The translations under genes were made by a program, and so were the position numbers. The notes beneath the pieces are model-generated. The model did not search any database. It was not told the DNA's origin and saw only the letters and a program-made list of their open reading frames with translations. Shown piece after piece: positions 1-7,450 of a stretch of DNA of 10,372 bases (the first letter of the stretch is position 1; each line of letters opens with the position of its first letter). This DNA comes from Actinomycetota bacterium (GTDB taxonomy: Bacteria; Actinomycetota; Acidimicrobiia; Acidimicrobiales; Microtrichaceae), in assembly GCA_018268735.1 (NCBI GenBank), contig JAFDWA010000034.1, forward strand, positions 1 through 10,372. Direction: 5' to 3'.

Positions 1-296
1 ACGAGCACCTCGACGTCCTGTTGTCACCGACCTCGCCGACCACGGCGTTCGGCTTCGGCGACAAGACCACCGATCCGCTGTCGATGTACTTCAACGACGT
101 CTGCACGATCCCGTCCAACCTCGCCGGCCACCCGGCGATGTCGGTCCCGTTCGGTGTCGGCGACGACGGGATGCCCGTCGGGGTGCAGGTGATGGCTCCG
201 GCGCTCGGCGAGGTCGCGATGTTCCGGACTGCAGCGGTGCTCGAGGCCGCGGCCGGCGTCGGTGGCGCAGCGACCGGTCGGGGAGGCGTCCGATGA
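1..296 (+). CDS. gatA: GatA, glutamyl/aspartyl-tRNA(Gln/Asn) amidotransferase subunit A, C-terminal fragment
   Basis: The gene enters from the left edge; the readable frame starts with GAG at position 3 and stops with TGA at 294-296, giving about 97 C-terminal residues. The fragment carries the end of an amidase-signature fold: a segment reading [14 protein letters not shown], then [23 protein letters not shown] and a [11 protein letters not shown] stretch, which is the conserved C-terminal half of GatA. GatA is the glutaminase subunit that releases ammonia for conversion of Glu-tRNA(Gln) or Asp-tRNA(Asn) to the amide form. The catalytic Lys-Ser-Ser residues lie upstream, outside the window, so they cannot be checked. 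The stop overlaps the gatB start as ATGA, which supports translational coupling and the identification. The final 20 or so residues are Ala/Gly-rich and poorly conserved in the family. Confidence 0.93.
   Translation, partial: EHLDVLLSPTSPTTAFGFGDKTTDPLSMYFNDVCTIPSNLAGHPAMSVPFGVGDDGMPVGVQVMAPALGEVAMFRTAAVLEAAAGVGGAATGRGGVR
281..286 (+). promoter_or_regulatory. Shine-Dalgarno site of gatB
   Basis: GGGAGG lies inside the last codons of gatA, six bases before the gatB ATG at 293. It fixes that ATG as the start, even though it overlaps the gatA stop. Confidence 0.75.
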
Positions 297-1711
297 GCTT
301 CGATCACGACGCCTGGGAGATCGTGATCGGCCTGGAGGTCCACGCCGAGCTGCTGACGCGCACGAAGCTGTTCTCGAGCGCGGTCAACCGCTTCGGCGGC
401 GAGCCCAACACCCACATCGACGCGTTGACGCTCGGGCTCCCGGGTTCGCTGCCGGTGCTCAACGAGCACGCGGTCGAGCTCGCGATCCGGGTCGGCCTGG
501 CGCTGAACTGCACGGTGCAGCGCTCCGTGTTCGCCCGCAAGAACTACTTCTATCCGGATCAGCCGAAGAACTACCAGATCTCCCAGTACGAGCTGCCGAT
601 CGACGCGGAGGGCTGGATCGAGCTGCCGTCGGGCATGCGGGTCGGCATCGAGCGCGCGCATCTCGAGGAGGACACCGGCAAGTCCACCCACATCGGTGGC
701 GGCGGCCGGATCCACGACGCCCTGTACTCGCTCGTCGACCTCAACCGAGCAGGCGTCCCGCTGCTCGAGATCGTCGGCAAGCCCGACCTCCGCTCGGCGG
801 AGGATGCCAGGGCCTACGTCGCGGAGCTGCGTTCCATCCTCGTCGCCGTCGGCGCGTCGGACGGCAAGATGGAGGAGGGCTCGTTGCGGGTGGACTGCAA
901 CGTGTCGGTGCGCCGCCGCGGCGACGAGGCGTTCGGCACGCGCTGCGAGATCAAGAACGTCAACTCGCTGCGGTCGATGGGTCGAGCCATCGACTACGAG
1001 GCAGCCCGCCAGGTGGACCTCATCAGCTCCGGTGAGTCGGTCGTGCAGCAGACGCGGCACTGGAACGACGCCGAAGGGCGCACGACGCTGCTGCGATCCA
1101 AGGAGGACGCGGACGACTACCGGTACTTCCCCGACCCCGACCTCGTCGTGCTCGACCCCGGCGAGGAGTGGATCGAGCGCGTGCGCTCCGAGCTGCCGAT
1201 GCTGCCGTCGCAGCGCCGACACCGCATCGCAGAGGTTGCCGGTGTCCCGCTCGACCAGACGGCGCTGGTCGTCGAACGGGGGCTCGACGACCTCTGCCTC
1301 GCGACGATCGGAGCCGGCGCAGATCCGGCGCGCGTGCTCACACATGCCGAGCACAACATGGCTGACGAGCGTGCCGCTGCGATCGCTCCCGGCGCGTTCG
1401 CATCGCTGGTCGCGATGGAGCTCGACGGCAGGCTCACCTCGACCCAGACCAAGCAGGTGCTCGCGGAGATGATCGACAGCGGCGACGACCCTGCTGCCAT
1501 CGCCGCCCGCAACGGGTTCGAGGCGATGGACTCCTCCGAGCTCGACGGCATCGTCGACGGGCTGATCGAGGCGAACCCGACGGAGTGGCAGCGCTTCTGC
1601 GAGGGCGACGGCAAGGTGGCAGGCTTCTTCGTCGGACAGGTGATGAAGGCGACGCGGGGCAAGGCGGACGGCAAGGCGGTCACGGCGCTGCTCGACGCCC
1701 GCAGAGGCTGA
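293..1711 (+). CDS. gatB: GatB, glutamyl/aspartyl-tRNA(Gln/Asn) amidotransferase subunit B
   Basis: A 472-residue protein, the usual length for GatB. GatB is the kinase/transamidase subunit: it phosphorylates the Glu or Asp attached to tRNA(Gln)/tRNA(Asn) and accepts ammonia channelled from GatA, in the cytoplasmic GatCAB complex. Family landmarks are visible in order: [13 protein letters not shown] near residues 8-20, [15 protein letters not shown] at about 84-98, [11 protein letters not shown] at about 123-133, [17 protein letters not shown] near 150-166, the [15 protein letters not shown] block near 193-207 and [11 protein letters not shown] shortly after. The C-terminal part (roughly 325-470) is the helical YqeY-like tRNA-binding domain, ending in [20 protein letters not shown]. 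The start overlaps the gatA stop (ATGA) and has a strong Shine-Dalgarno six bases upstream. The presence of GatAB implies that at least one of Gln-tRNA or Asn-tRNA is made by the indirect route in this organism; gatC is not in the window. Confidence 0.97.
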   Translation: MSFDHDAWEIVIGLEVHAELLTRTKLFSSAVNRFGGEPNTHIDALTLGLPGSLPVLNEHAVELAIRVGLALNCTVQRSVFARKNYFYPDQPKNYQISQYELPIDAEGWIELPSGMRVGIERAHLEEDTGKSTHIGGGGRIHDALYSLVDLNRAGVPLLEIVGKPDLRSAEDARAYVAELRSILVAVGASDGKMEEGSLRVDCNVSVRRRGDEAFGTRCEIKNVNSLRSMGRAIDYEAARQVDLISSGESVVQQTRHWNDAEGRTTLLRSKEDADDYRYFPDPDLVVLDPGEEWIERVRSELPMLPSQRRHRIAEVAGVPLDQTALVVERGLDDLCLATIGAGADPARVLTHAEHNMADERAAAIAPGAFASLVAMELDGRLTSTQTKQVLAEMIDSGDDPAAIAARNGFEAMDSSELDGIVDGLIEANPTEWQRFCEGDGKVAGFFVGQVMKATRGKADGKAVTALLDARRG

Positions 1712-1727
1712 GCGACCGGGCGCAGCG

Positions 1728-2186
1728 ATGGCAGGACGCAACCGTCGACGCAGCTCTGCCGCTGGCCGCGGCGGTCTGTCGGAGTGGATCGCGGACCACC
1801 GGGCGTCGGTCGCGGTGGCCGTCGGCGTCGTGGTGCTCGTCGTCGCGGTGGCGGTCGCCAAGGTCGTGGCCGACAGCGCCGCGTCCAGCGACACCGAACA
1901 CCGTGCTGCGCAGGTGCGACAGCTCCTGCACGGTGCCGGCCCCGACGACTTCCTCGCGTTCAACGCCGGGGTGCGCCGGCCTGGCAGCGTCGCGCAACAG
2001 GTGCGGGACCAGCCCGACTTCGTGAACGTCAGGGCGACGGCGGACCTGTCGTTCATCCGGTTCCAGCCCGACGGGTGGTGGTCGGCGTTCACGGAGCGCT
2101 GCGTGGTGGCCGAGGTCCGTGCGCACTCGGTCGACGTCAGGGTGCCGAAGTCCGCCTGCGTCCGTGTGGCGGCGCCGAACCGATGA
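1728..2186 (+). CDS. Uncharacterised single-pass membrane protein with extracytoplasmic domain
   Basis: A 152-residue protein I do not recognise. The N-terminus is Arg/Ser-rich (residues 1-26), followed by one very hydrophobic Val/Ala helix at about 27-49, then a soluble domain of about 100 residues. By the positive-inside rule the soluble domain should be outside the cell. It contains two cysteines (C125 and C144) that could form a disulfide, and a WW pair at 117-118 in a stretch FIRFQPDGWWSAF. The shape resembles small actinobacterial secreted or anchored proteins of unknown role, but no family can be named. The ATG is 16 bases after the gatB stop with no strong Shine-Dalgarno. The next gene, an ABC ATPase, begins at or just before its stop, so it is probably part of the same transcript and could be an accessory of that exporter; that link is only inferred from position. 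Confidence 0.75.
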   Translation: MAGRNRRRSSAAGRGGLSEWIADHRASVAVAVGVVVLVVAVAVAKVVADSAASSDTEHRAAQVRQLLHGAGPDDFLAFNAGVRRPGSVAQQVRDQPDFVNVRATADLSFIRFQPDGWWSAFTERCVVAEVRAHSVDVRVPKSACVRVAAPNR

Positions 2187-2196
2187 GACCGACGCG

Positions 2197-2997
2197 TTGA
2201 ACGTCGCTGCATCGGATGCGGTCGTTGCGCTGCCGGGGTGGCCGGCGGTCGTCGCCCGCGGTCTCGGCAAGGACTTCGGGCGCCGCACCGCGGTGTCCTC
2301 GCTCGACATCGACGTGCCGACGGGCAGCTTCTTCGGACTCGTCGGACCCAACGGGTCCGGCAAGACGACCACGCTGCGGATGGCGTGCGGACTGCAGCGA
2401 CCCGACCGCGGTCAGGTCTGGATCGCCGGACACGACACGTGGAGCGAGCCCGTGGCGGTCCGGCGTCTGCTCGGCGTGGTGCCCGACCCGCTGCACCTGT
2501 TCGACCGGCTCACCGCGTCGGAGCTGCTCGGCCACCTCGGCGAGCTGCGGGGGATCGAGCGCACCGAGCTCGACCGCCGCCGTGAGGAGCTGCTCGACGT
2601 GCTGGGCCTGGCGAGTGCCTCACGCGAGCTCGTCGGCAGCTACAGCCACGGCATGCGAAAGAAGACCGCGCTGGCGTGCGCGCTCCTGCACCGCCCTGCG
2701 GTGCTGCTGCTCGACGAGCCGTTCGAAGGCGTCGACCCCGTCGCCGCGGTGACGATCCGCGGCCTGCTCGACCGCTACCGCGTCGCCGGTGGGACCGTCG
2801 TGTTCTCGAGCCATGTGATGGACCTGGTCGAGCGGTTCTGCGACCACGTCGCCGTGATGGCGGAGGGACGCCTGCTCGCATCGGGACCGATCGACGCGGT
2901 CAGGGGCGGGCAGCGCCTCGAGGACGCGTTCATCGCGATGGTCGGGGCGTCGCCGCTCGGGAACGACGAGCTCGACTGGCTGGACCGTCCAGGGTGA
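2197..2997 (+). CDS. ABC transporter ATP-binding protein
   Basis: Taken from TTG 2197, this is a 266-residue ATPase with all the nucleotide-binding motifs: Walker A GPNGSGKT (50-57), a PDPLHLFDRLT stretch in the Q-loop position (96-106), signature YSHGMRKK (149-156), Walker B VLLLDEP (169-175) and H-loop SSH at 204-206. Having Asp rather than Gln in the Q-loop region is common in ABC-2-type export ATPases. The protein energises the permease encoded next, with which it overlaps by GTGA; the cargo is unknown. The start is uncertain: no in-frame ATG fits. TTG 2197 sits 10 bases after the preceding stop, and GTG 2164 is the alternative, overlapping the upstream gene by 23 bases. A longer frame open to 2119 encodes Arg/Ser-rich sequence unlike any ABC N-terminus and was not used. 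Confidence 0.92.
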   Translation: MNVAASDAVVALPGWPAVVARGLGKDFGRRTAVSSLDIDVPTGSFFGLVGPNGSGKTTTLRMACGLQRPDRGQVWIAGHDTWSEPVAVRRLLGVVPDPLHLFDRLTASELLGHLGELRGIERTELDRRREELLDVLGLASASRELVGSYSHGMRKKTALACALLHRPAVLLLDEPFEGVDPVAAVTIRGLLDRYRVAGGTVVFSSHVMDLVERFCDHVAVMAEGRLLASGPIDAVRGGQRLEDAFIAMVGASPLGNDELDWLDRPG

Positions 2998-4619
2998 GCT
3001 CGCGCGGCGAGGTGGGGCTCGCGCTGGCATGCCGGTCCATGGTCGGGCTCAAGTGGAACCTGCTCCGAAACGGCCTGACCGGTCGGATGCAGCTCCGGGT
3101 GCAGACCTGGATGTCGTTGGTGGCCTCGCTGCTGCTCGGGCTGTTCGGGTTCGCGGCGCTGGCCGGCCTCGGCAGGTCGATGCGCAACGGCGACCTGCTC
3201 GTCGTCATCCTGCTGCCGGTCCTCGTCGCGGGGATCGCTCTGCTGTCGGCCGCTGCCGGCGTCGAGACCACCATCGACGTCCGCAACCTCGCGACCGAGC
3301 CGATCGGGGCGCAGCACCTCGGCACCGCCTCGCTCGCCGCGGCGGTGCTCGGAGCACCGGCGCTCCTCGCCGGCCTGTCGGGCGCAGGTCTCTACGTCGG
3401 GTTCTCCGAAGGTGGGTCCTTGGCATCCAGCGTGGTCGCTGTGGGAGCGGTCATCGGGTGGTGGGCGACGCTGCTCCTGTGCAGTCGCAGCGCCGCAAAC
3501 GTGCTTGGCGTGCTCGCACACGGTCGGACCCGTCATGTCGCGCAGACCGCTGCAGCGTTCGCCGCGATCGGCCTCTGGTTCGGTGCGCAGCTGGGGCTGC
3601 AGGCGATCCAGGGCTGGGACCGTGCCCGCTGGCGTGCCGTCGCGTCGGCGTTCTCCTGGACGCCTCCGGGCCAACTCGGACGTGCGCTCGCCGTCGCGAC
3701 CTCTGATCCGCGCGCTGCTGCCGTGCACGTGCTCGTCGGGGTGACGTGGCTGCCCCTGCTGTGGTGGCTCCACGGCGTGACCACCGGACGCCTCGCCACC
3801 GCTCCGGTGAGGCCAGGTGCGGATGGGGCGTCGGTGCGCTCGGGCGGGGTCGACCTCCGGTCGGGACTGCTGCTCCGCCTGGCTCACGGGCCGGCGCTCG
3901 AGGTGGGGCTGCGCACGCTGCGAACGAAGTCGAGGACGCCGCGCGAGGCCGTCAACACGGTCGTGGCCCTCCTGCTCGGCCTGGGTGCGCTCGTCGTGGG
4001 GCCGCTCCTCGACGGTGGCGCGGGCGACTCCCGACTGGTGCTCACCGCAGGTCTGCTGCACTTCGCCGTGCTGTTCGAGTCGAGCAACTCGTTCGGCTTC
4101 GACGGCCCTCCGCTGTGGATGGAGATCGCTGCGGGTGCCGACGGCGGGGTGCTCGTTCGTGGCAAGGCGGTGTCGTCGGTGCTCACGATGGCGGTGCCGG
4201 CGGTGCTGGTCGTCGGGGTGCTCGCGGTGCTGCACCACGGGTGGAGCTGGGCGCCAGCGGGGGCGCTGCTCGCTTCGGGGTCCGTGATGATGGCGACGGG
4301 CGCCTCGGTGCTGAGCGCTGCGATCGCGCCGTTCGCCGTGCCGGAGAGCCCGAACCCCTTCGCGTCCGGCGATGCCGGCCAGGGATGCCTCGCCAGCTCC
4401 GTGCTGGTCGTCGAGATGGTGGTGCTGGGCGCGATCTCGCTGCCGCTCGCCGCTGCGGTGTTCTGGGCGTCGACGATCTCCGCGGCGCTGACCGCGGTGG
4501 TGTCGGCGCTCGTGTCGCTCGTCGGTGCGCTGGTCATGTGGGCGGGCATCGGACTCGCCACCGGCGTCGTGCGCGGTCGCGAGGTCGAGCTCGTCGCGAA
4601 GGTCACCCCGGCCCGGTGA
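2994..4619 (+). CDS. ABC exporter permease, about 12 membrane helices
   Basis: A 541-residue integral membrane protein from GTG 2994, which overlaps the ATPase stop as GTGA. ATG 3039 (526 residues) is the main alternative; the open frame reaching back to 2676 is an Arg/Pro-rich shadow of the ATPase gene. About twelve hydrophobic segments can be counted, the first at about residues 40-59 (SLVASLLLGLFGFAALAGL) and the last near the C-terminus (VSALVSLVGALVMWAGIGL). A short basic amphipathic N-terminus (GLKWNLLRNGLTGR) precedes the first helix. A conserved-looking NSFGFDGPPLW segment (365-375) separates the two halves. Such features occur in large ABC-2-like actinobacterial exporter permeases that pair with a single separate ATPase. 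The substrate cannot be deduced; the neighbouring membrane protein at 1728-2186 is a possible partner. Confidence 0.85.
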   Translation: MSSRGEVGLALACRSMVGLKWNLLRNGLTGRMQLRVQTWMSLVASLLLGLFGFAALAGLGRSMRNGDLLVVILLPVLVAGIALLSAAAGVETTIDVRNLATEPIGAQHLGTASLAAAVLGAPALLAGLSGAGLYVGFSEGGSLASSVVAVGAVIGWWATLLLCSRSAANVLGVLAHGRTRHVAQTAAAFAAIGLWFGAQLGLQAIQGWDRARWRAVASAFSWTPPGQLGRALAVATSDPRAAAVHVLVGVTWLPLLWWLHGVTTGRLATAPVRPGADGASVRSGGVDLRSGLLLRLAHGPALEVGLRTLRTKSRTPREAVNTVVALLLGLGALVVGPLLDGGAGDSRLVLTAGLLHFAVLFESSNSFGFDGPPLWMEIAAGADGGVLVRGKAVSSVLTMAVPAVLVVGVLAVLHHGWSWAPAGALLASGSVMMATGASVLSAAIAPFAVPESPNPFASGDAGQGCLASSVLVVEMVVLGAISLPLAAAVFWASTISAALTAVVSALVSLVGALVMWAGIGLATGVVRGREVELVAKVTPAR

Positions 4620-4623
4620 CACG

Positions 4624-4645
4624 CCGCCGGAGGTGGTCCCGGCGG
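4624..4645 (+). terminator. Hairpin after the ABC permease, possible terminator
   Basis: CCGCCGG (4624-4630) and CCGGCGG (4639-4645) are perfect reverse complements around an 8-base loop, starting five bases after the permease stop. There is no T-tract, as is common for actinobacterial hairpin terminators. It may instead be part of the ilvD operator, since a related inverted pair (CCGCC 4647-4651 and GGCGG 4662-4666) follows. Confidence 0.4.
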
Positions 4646-4666
4646 ACCGCCAGGTGATCCCGGCGG
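4631..4666 (+). promoter_or_regulatory. 15-bp direct repeat upstream of ilvD, putative operator
   Basis: AGGTGGTCCCGGCGG (4631-4645) and AGGTGATCCCGGCGG (4652-4666) match at 14 of 15 positions and start 21 bases apart, two turns of B-DNA. The downstream copy ends two bases before the ilvD -10 element and occupies the -35 region, a position suited to a repressor or an activator bound to one DNA face. Which protein would bind is unknown. Confidence 0.45.
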
Positions 4667-4668
4667 GG

Positions 4669-4674
4669 TAGGTT
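4669..4674 (+). promoter_or_regulatory. -10 element of a leaderless ilvD promoter
   Basis: TAGGTT fits the actinobacterial TANNNT consensus and is followed by six bases and then the GTG start of ilvD. That distance places the transcription start on or next to the start codon, so the mRNA would lack a 5' leader. There is no Shine-Dalgarno before GTG 4681, consistent with leaderless translation. No clear -35 hexamer is visible. Confidence 0.6.
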
Positions 4675-4680
4675 CGGGAC

Positions 4681-6549
4681 GTGCCAGAGCTGCGATCCCA
4701 CACCTCCACCCACGGCCGCAACATGGCCGGCGCCCGTGCCCTGTGGCGTGCGACGGGCATGACCGACGCGGACTTCGACAAGCCGATCGTCGCGATCGCG
4801 AACTCGTTCACGCAGTTCGTGCCGGGCCACGTCCACCTCAAGGACATGGGTCAGCTCGTCGCCGCGGAGATCACCGCTGCGGGGGGCGTCGCAAAGGAGT
4901 TCAACACGATCGCCGTCGACGACGGCATCGCGATGGGTCACGCGGGGATGCTCTACAGCCTCCCGAGTCGCGACCTGATCGCTGACTCCGTCGAGTACAT
5001 GGTCGAGGCGCACTGCGCGGACGCGCTCGTGTGCATCTCGAACTGCGACAAGATCACCCCGGGGATGCTGATGGCGGCGATGCGCCTGAACATCCCGACG
5101 GTGTTCGTCTCCGGTGGTCCGATGGAGGCCGGGACGACCCGGCTCGCCGGCAACGAGGTCGCCGTGGACCTGATCACCGCGATCGAGCGCTCCGGCGACA
5201 TGGCCGTGAGCGACGCCGAGGTCGACCAGATCGAGCGTTCGGCGTGTCCGACTTGCGGGTCGTGCTCGGGCATGTTCACGGCGAACTCGATGAACTGCCT
5301 GACCGAGGCGCTCGGGCTGTCCCTGCCCGGCAACGGCACCCTCGTCGCGACCCACGCGGATCGGGAGCAGCTCTTCCTCGAGGCAGGTCGTCTGGTCGTG
5401 GACCTGGCACGTCGGTACTACAACAAGGACGACGAGTCGGTCCTGCCCCGCTCGATCGCCGATCGCCGGGCGTTCACCAACGCCATGTCGCTCGACATCG
5501 CCATGGGGGGCAGCACCAACACCGTCCTGCACCTGCTCGCCGCGGCGCACGAAGGCGAGGTGGCCTTCACGATGGCGGACATCGACGCGCTCAGCCGTCG
5601 GATCCCGAACCTGTGCAAGGTGGCGCCGGCGACGGACCGCTACCACGTCGAGGACGTCCACCGTGCCGGTGGCGTCCCGGCGATCCTCGGAGAGCTCGAC
5701 CGTGCCGGTCTCGTCGACGCGGCCGCGCCGACGGTGCACTCGGAGTCCATGGCCGCGGCGCTCGACCGTTGGGACATCCGCCGCCCGACCTGCACCGACG
5801 AGGCCCGACGGCTCTGGAGCGCCGGTCCGGCCGGCATCCCGACCCAGGTCGCGTTCAGCCAGTCCACCCGCTGGCCGAGCCTCGACGAGGACCGCGCCGG
5901 CGGATGCATCAGGGACCTCGCGCACGCCTACACCGTCGAAGGTGGGCTGGCGGTGCTGTACGGGAACCTCGCCCCCGACGGCTGCATCGTGAAGACCGCC
6001 GGGGTGGACGAGTCGATCTGGCACTTCGTCGGTCCGGCGCGGGTCTACGAGAGCCAGGACGACGCGGTCCGGGGCATCCTCGACGAGGAGGTCGTCGCCG
6101 GCGACGTCGTGGTCATCCGCTACGAGGGTCCCAAGGGCGGACCGGGCATGCAGGAGATGCTGTACCCGACCACCTACATCAAGAGCCGCCACCTCGGCAC
6201 CGAGTGCGCGCTCCTCACCGACGGCCGCTTCTCGGGCGGCACCTCCGGGCTGTCGATCGGACACGTGTCGCCCGAGGCCGCCGAGGGCGGCCGCATAGGG
6301 CTCGTGCGCGACGGCGATCGCGTCGAGATCGACATCCCTGCCCGGTCGATCCACCTCGCCGTCGACGACGCCGAGCTCGCACGGCGCCACGAGCAGGAGC
6401 TCGAGCGGGGCAGCGCAGCGTGGACGCCGCTGCACCGCGACCGGCGGATCTCGACCGCCCTGCAGGTGTACGCGGCGTTCACGACCTCGGCGGCGAGGGG
6501 AGCGGTGCGGGATCTGGCACAGGTCGCACCGACGCACGTCCCGGACTGA
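4681..6549 (+). CDS. ilvD: Dihydroxyacid dehydratase IlvD
   Basis: A 622-residue enzyme that dehydrates 2,3-dihydroxy-3-methylbutanoate (and the methylpentanoate homologue) to the 2-oxo acids, the step after IlvC in valine and isoleucine synthesis. It is very close to the E. coli-type protein: start [20 protein letters not shown], then VDDGIAMGH with D81, [10 protein letters not shown] with C122, D123 and K124, and [12 protein letters not shown] with C195. These Fe-S and Mg2+ positions keep the same numbering as in the E. coli enzyme. [14 protein letters not shown] (about 481-494) and [20 protein letters not shown] form the conserved C-terminal active-site segments. It lacks the extra Pro-Cys-Asn cysteine near residue 49 that marks the shorter three-cysteine class (as in Mycobacterium). 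The GTG start agrees with the family N-terminus and sits directly after a -10 element. It is transcribed separately from ilvBNC, in the same direction. Confidence 0.97.
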   Translation: MPELRSHTSTHGRNMAGARALWRATGMTDADFDKPIVAIANSFTQFVPGHVHLKDMGQLVAAEITAAGGVAKEFNTIAVDDGIAMGHAGMLYSLPSRDLIADSVEYMVEAHCADALVCISNCDKITPGMLMAAMRLNIPTVFVSGGPMEAGTTRLAGNEVAVDLITAIERSGDMAVSDAEVDQIERSACPTCGSCSGMFTANSMNCLTEALGLSLPGNGTLVATHADREQLFLEAGRLVVDLARRYYNKDDESVLPRSIADRRAFTNAMSLDIAMGGSTNTVLHLLAAAHEGEVAFTMADIDALSRRIPNLCKVAPATDRYHVEDVHRAGGVPAILGELDRAGLVDAAAPTVHSESMAAALDRWDIRRPTCTDEARRLWSAGPAGIPTQVAFSQSTRWPSLDEDRAGGCIRDLAHAYTVEGGLAVLYGNLAPDGCIVKTAGVDESIWHFVGPARVYESQDDAVRGILDEEVVAGDVVVIRYEGPKGGPGMQEMLYPTTYIKSRHLGTECALLTDGRFSGGTSGLSIGHVSPEAAEGGRIGLVRDGDRVEIDIPARSIHLAVDDAELARRHEQELERGSAAWTPLHRDRRISTALQVYAAFTTSAARGAVRDLAQVAPTHVPD

Positions 6550-6553
6550 TCCG

Positions 6554-6590
6554 CTGAGTGCGGCCGTGTCGTGAATGTGGCCGGGCTCAG
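6554..6590 (+). terminator. Hairpin after ilvD, possibly bidirectional terminator
   Basis: CTGAG (6554-6558) pairs with CTCAG (6586-6590), and CGGCC (6561-6565) pairs with GGCCG (6579-6583). A two-base mismatch lies between the stems and the loop is 13 bases. It begins five bases after the ilvD stop and also covers the stop of the minus-strand small ORF, so it could end both transcripts. It lacks a T-tract. Confidence 0.5.
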
Positions 6591-6715
6591 TCCCGCCGGC
6601 GTCTGCCGGGTCGCATGCCACCCTCCCAGCGGCCGCCCCGCCAGCGCAGCACCTCGCGGGCACCTGCCGCGGCGACGACCACCGCCGCGCCGGCGAGGGC
6701 CCACCAGCCGCTCAT
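6587..6715 (-). CDS. Candidate 42-residue small membrane protein
   Basis: On the minus strand, ATG (CAT at 6713-6715) opens a 42-codon frame ending at TGA (TCA at 6587-6589). The product starts MSGWWALAGAAVVVAAAGAR: a Trp pair at the membrane edge, then one Ala/Val helix (about residues 4-19). It ends in an Arg-rich tail with two Trp-Arg/Gly clusters (RWRGGRWEGG) and a final RRRRD. That is the make-up of a genuine single-helix small membrane protein with a cytoplasmic basic tail, and it fills a gap otherwise empty of genes. No convincing Shine-Dalgarno is present; AGGA lies about 17 bases upstream, too far. It is convergent with ilvD and divergent from the lipoprotein gene. Chance occurrence in GC-rich DNA cannot be excluded, and no function can be proposed. 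Confidence 0.42.
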   Translation of the reverse strand: MSGWWALAGAAVVVAAAGAREVLRWRGGRWEGGMRPGRRRRD

Positions 6716-6818
6716 CCGGCGCGTCCGACGTCGTCCTGCACGGGATCAGCTTGCGGTCGGCGCGTCGCCGCTCGCAAGGCGATCCGTCCGCCGCCCCCGG
6801 TCGTGGCGGCCGTCGACG

Positions 6819-6824
6819 TAGGTT
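6819..6824 (+). promoter_or_regulatory. -10 element of a leaderless promoter for the lipoprotein gene
   Basis: TAGGTT, the same hexamer as before ilvD, is followed by seven bases and then ATG 6832. It decides this start among several upstream in-frame candidates, because the transcript would begin at or next to that ATG. No clear -35 hexamer is seen. Confidence 0.6.
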
Positions 6825-6831
6825 GGAGCCC

Positions 6832-7362
6832 ATGCACCGAGTCGATCGACCGCAGGCCCGCCCGTTCCTCGACCGTCGGTCGGCGAGGACGGTGACGGCG
6901 GTCCTCCTCGCTGCGGTGGCGGTCCTCGCGGTCGCGTGCGGTTCGGACGACACCGCGTCGACGACGACGGCGAAGGCATCGGCGTCGTCGAGCGCGACGA
7001 GCCGACCGGCGACGTCGCCGCCGCCGACGACCTCCACGACGCTTGCGGGCACGACCCGCGGGAGCGTGCAGCTGCACATCGGTGCCACGGCGATCGCGCT
7101 CACCTCGGAGTCCTGCACGTCGGGCACGCCCACCTCGATCGAGCTCACCGCGACCGATGCCTCGGGCAACACGCTGAAGGTCGACGCGACCGACGGCAGC
7201 GGCTCGGCATCGCTGCGCGGGCCGTCGGAGGACCGGGAGGGCACCGTCAAGTCGGTGCAGGTCGGAGCGGACGGCACGTTCTCGGTCTCCGGCATCATGT
7301 CCGTCGCCGACGACAGCGCGCCGGGCCCTGACGACCTCGCCATCAGCGGCCTGTGCGCCTGA
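6832..7362 (+). CDS. Secreted lipoprotein, LpqH-like (tentative)
   Basis: A 176-residue protein with a lipoprotein signal peptide: an Arg-containing n-region (residues 1-19), a hydrophobic core TVTAVLLAAVAVL, and the lipobox LAVAC with the lipidated cysteine at C36. A Thr/Ser/Pro/Ala linker follows (about 41-76), typical of surface lipoproteins in Actinobacteria, then a domain of about 100 residues with beta-strand-like alternation. This domain has one cysteine near its start (C95) and one as the penultimate residue (C175), which could form a disulfide. The repeated Gly/Thr texture, the KSVQVGADGTFSVSG stretch and the C-terminal cysteine recall the mycobacterial 19-kDa antigen LpqH family. 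That resemblance is from memory and not tested by alignment. It is probably anchored on the outer face of the cell membrane. An open frame extends to 6571, but the signal peptide and -10 box place the start at 6832. Confidence 0.82.
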   Translation: MHRVDRPQARPFLDRRSARTVTAVLLAAVAVLAVACGSDDTASTTTAKASASSSATSRPATSPPPTTSTTLAGTTRGSVQLHIGATAIALTSESCTSGTPTSIELTATDASGNTLKVDATDGSGSASLRGPSEDREGTVKSVQVGADGTFSVSGIMSVADDSAPGPDDLAISGLCA

Positions 7363-7378
7363 CCGTCGTGCTGACGCC

Positions 7379-7400
7379 CAGCGACGAGCGGGGATCGCTG
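7379..7400 (+). terminator. Hairpin after the lipoprotein gene, possible terminator
   Basis: CAGCGA (7379-7384) and TCGCTG (7395-7400) form a perfect six-base stem with a 10-base loop, 17 bases after the lipoprotein stop and just before the leader promoter. There is no T-tract, so termination is only suggested. Confidence 0.3.
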
Positions 7401-7413
7401 TGACAGATGGTGG

Positions 7414-7443
7414 TTGGCGTGCGCTTGGCGCCTGCGGCAGACT
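7414..7443 (+). promoter_or_regulatory. Putative promoter of the ilvBNC leader
   Basis: TTGGCG (7414-7419) and CAGACT (7438-7443) are separated by 18 bases; CAGACT differs from TANNNT only at its first base. The leader peptide ATG follows after seven bases, the same spacing as at the lipoprotein gene, so the leader peptide would also be translated from a leaderless mRNA. Confidence 0.5.
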
Positions 7444-7450
7444 GGCCGCC

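Noticed and set aside
2676..2993. N-terminal extension of the permease back to 2676
   Set aside because: It would overlap the ATPase gene over its Walker B and H-loop and encodes Arg/Pro-rich sequence; the GTGA overlap start at 2994 is preferred.
2775..4847. 690-codon open frame on the minus strand across the permease
   Set aside because: The product is low-complexity Arg/His/Gln/Glu sequence, antisense to a clear multi-helix permease.
4603..6663. 686-codon open frame on the minus strand across ilvD
   Set aside because: It is the antisense of a highly conserved IlvD coding frame; the product is Arg/Val/Asp-biased with no recognisable domain, as expected from GC-rich third positions.
6571..6831. 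N-terminal extension of the lipoprotein gene back to 6571
   Set aside because: It would bury the signal peptide in the middle of the protein and ignores the -10 box seven bases before ATG 6832.
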